Assembly (NCBI GenBank): GCA_016707425.1
Contig: JADJHU010000003.1
Span: 62,001-126,000 of the forward strand
Source: Gammaproteobacteria bacterium
GTDB lineage: Bacteria; Pseudomonadota; Gammaproteobacteria; Steroidobacterales; Steroidobacteraceae
DNA: 64,000 nt
Reading direction: 5' to 3'
Position numbers and translations under genes: made by a program
In this document: positions 63,399-64,000 of the stretch, piece by piece
How positions within the stretch are numbered: position 1 is the first letter of the stretch
How the letters are laid out: each line of letters begins with the position of its first letter
Notes under the pieces: generated by a model
The model's input: the letters and a program-made list of their open reading frames with translations, nothing else
Databases searched by the model: none
What the model was told of the DNA's origin: nothing

Positions 63399-64000
63399 TC
63401 AGGCGCGGCGCGGCTCGTCCAGGTTTGCCGCGGCAGGCTCCGAGCGGTAGAGGACATAAGGCTTGGACTGGCCGTCGATCACGCTCTCGTCCACCACGAC
63501 CTTGGCGACACTGCGCATCGAGGGCAGCTCGTACATGGTGTCGAGCAGCACGCCCTCGAGGATGGTGCGCAGCCCCGGGCACCCGTCCTGCGCTGCATGG
63601 CTCGCCGGGCCACGGCCCGCAGTGCATCGTCCCGGAATTCGAGTTCCGAGCCCTCCATCTCGAAGAGCCGCCGGTACTGCTTGGTGAGCGCGTTCTTCGG
63701 CTCGGTGAGGATCGAGACGAGCGCCGGCTCGTCGAGCTCCTCGAGCGTTGCAACGACGGGCAGCCGCCCGACGAATTCCGGTATCAGCCCGTACTTGATG
63801 AGGTCCTCGGGCTCGACGTCACGGAACACGTCCGAGCCGTGCGGGCGATCGGTGACGCCGCGCACCTCGGAGGTGAAGCCGATGCCACCCTTCTGCGTGC
63901 GGTTGGCAATGATCTTCTCGAGACCCGCGAAGGCTCCACCGCAGATGAAGAGGATGTTGCTGGTATCGACCTGGAGGAACTCCTGCTGCGGATGCTTGCG
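63399..64000 (-). CDS. clpX: ATP-dependent Clp protease ATP-binding subunit ClpX, C-terminal part (frameshifted near 63573-63576)
   Basis: Unfoldase partner of ClpP; only the last 200 residues are in the window, and the N-terminus lies beyond 64000. Visible segments are [24 protein letters not shown] with the sensor region, then [48 protein letters not shown] and RRTGARG. There the frame breaks. The expected [19 protein letters not shown] and [18 protein letters not shown] continue in the next frame to the stop at 63399. One extra base in the C4 run at 63573-63576 restores it. The gene is 123 bases upstream of lon on the same strand. Confidence 0.94.

Overview
The window is GC-rich chromosomal DNA, most likely from a gammaproteobacterium. 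The evidence is gene order: clpX-lon-(two tRNAs)-ppiD on the right, and mltD next to a YafS-like methyltransferase, rnhA and dnaQ, the same neighbourhood as in Escherichia coli. A more precise taxonomy cannot be read from the sequence. Most of the window is devoted to making, exporting and modifying surface polysaccharide.

Layout. (1) 1-6.4 kb, minus strand: an AMP-forming acyl ligase running off the left edge, a glutamine-dependent asparagine-synthase-like amidotransferase, tRNA-Glu, tRNA-Ala, a family 2 glycosyltransferase and gltX. (2) 6.5-15 kb: tRNA-Val, a frameshifted membrane acyltransferase, and three paralogous secreted parallel beta-helix proteins around an exosortase-A-type polysaccharide deacetylase. 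Two of the three share a near-identical stretch of about 1.45 kb. The first is preceded by a clear c-di-GMP-I (GEMM) riboswitch. (3) 15-26 kb: precursor genes manB, manC and ugd, plus panD and a phosphopantetheinyl transferase, interleaved with toxin-antitoxin modules. These are two vapBC, one ccdAB, one parDE reduced to a fusion remnant, an HTH/nucleotidyltransferase pair, an AAA/DUF4143 ATPase and a PIN-toxin fragment. (4) 25.8-46.5 kb: a Wzx/Wzy-type polysaccharide locus. It starts with a WecA-like initiating transferase and a divergent wecB. A long minus-strand operon then reads, in order of transcription, from SLBB export protein and Wzz through WbuX/Y/Z, methyltransferase, Wzx, Wzy, two GT4 transferases, a second methyltransferase, CapE/F/G and a WbuB-like transferase to a NeuD-like acyltransferase. 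Together CapEFG, WbuB and WbuXYZ predict a glycan containing L-FucNAc or its acetamidino derivative L-FucNAm. (5) 46.6-54.8 kb: wzi, a GT32 transferase, a sugar aminotransferase, a nucleotide-sugar epimerase and a UDP-sugar dehydrogenase, joined to dnaQ, rnhA and a methyltransferase on the minus strand. (6) 54.9-64 kb: housekeeping genes mltD, fabI, a dicarboxylate/amino-acid symporter, ppiD, tRNA-Asp, tRNA-Val, lon and clpX (partial).

At least seven genes carry apparent frameshifts: the acyltransferase, two beta-helix genes, manC, the wecA-like gene, lon and clpX. Five lie in short G/C homopolymers, and lon and clpX are highly conserved. Uncorrected sequencing errors are therefore more likely than seven broken genes. 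Such genes are annotated across the break, with the break position stated. No CRISPR array, rRNA, intact insertion sequence or prophage was seen.
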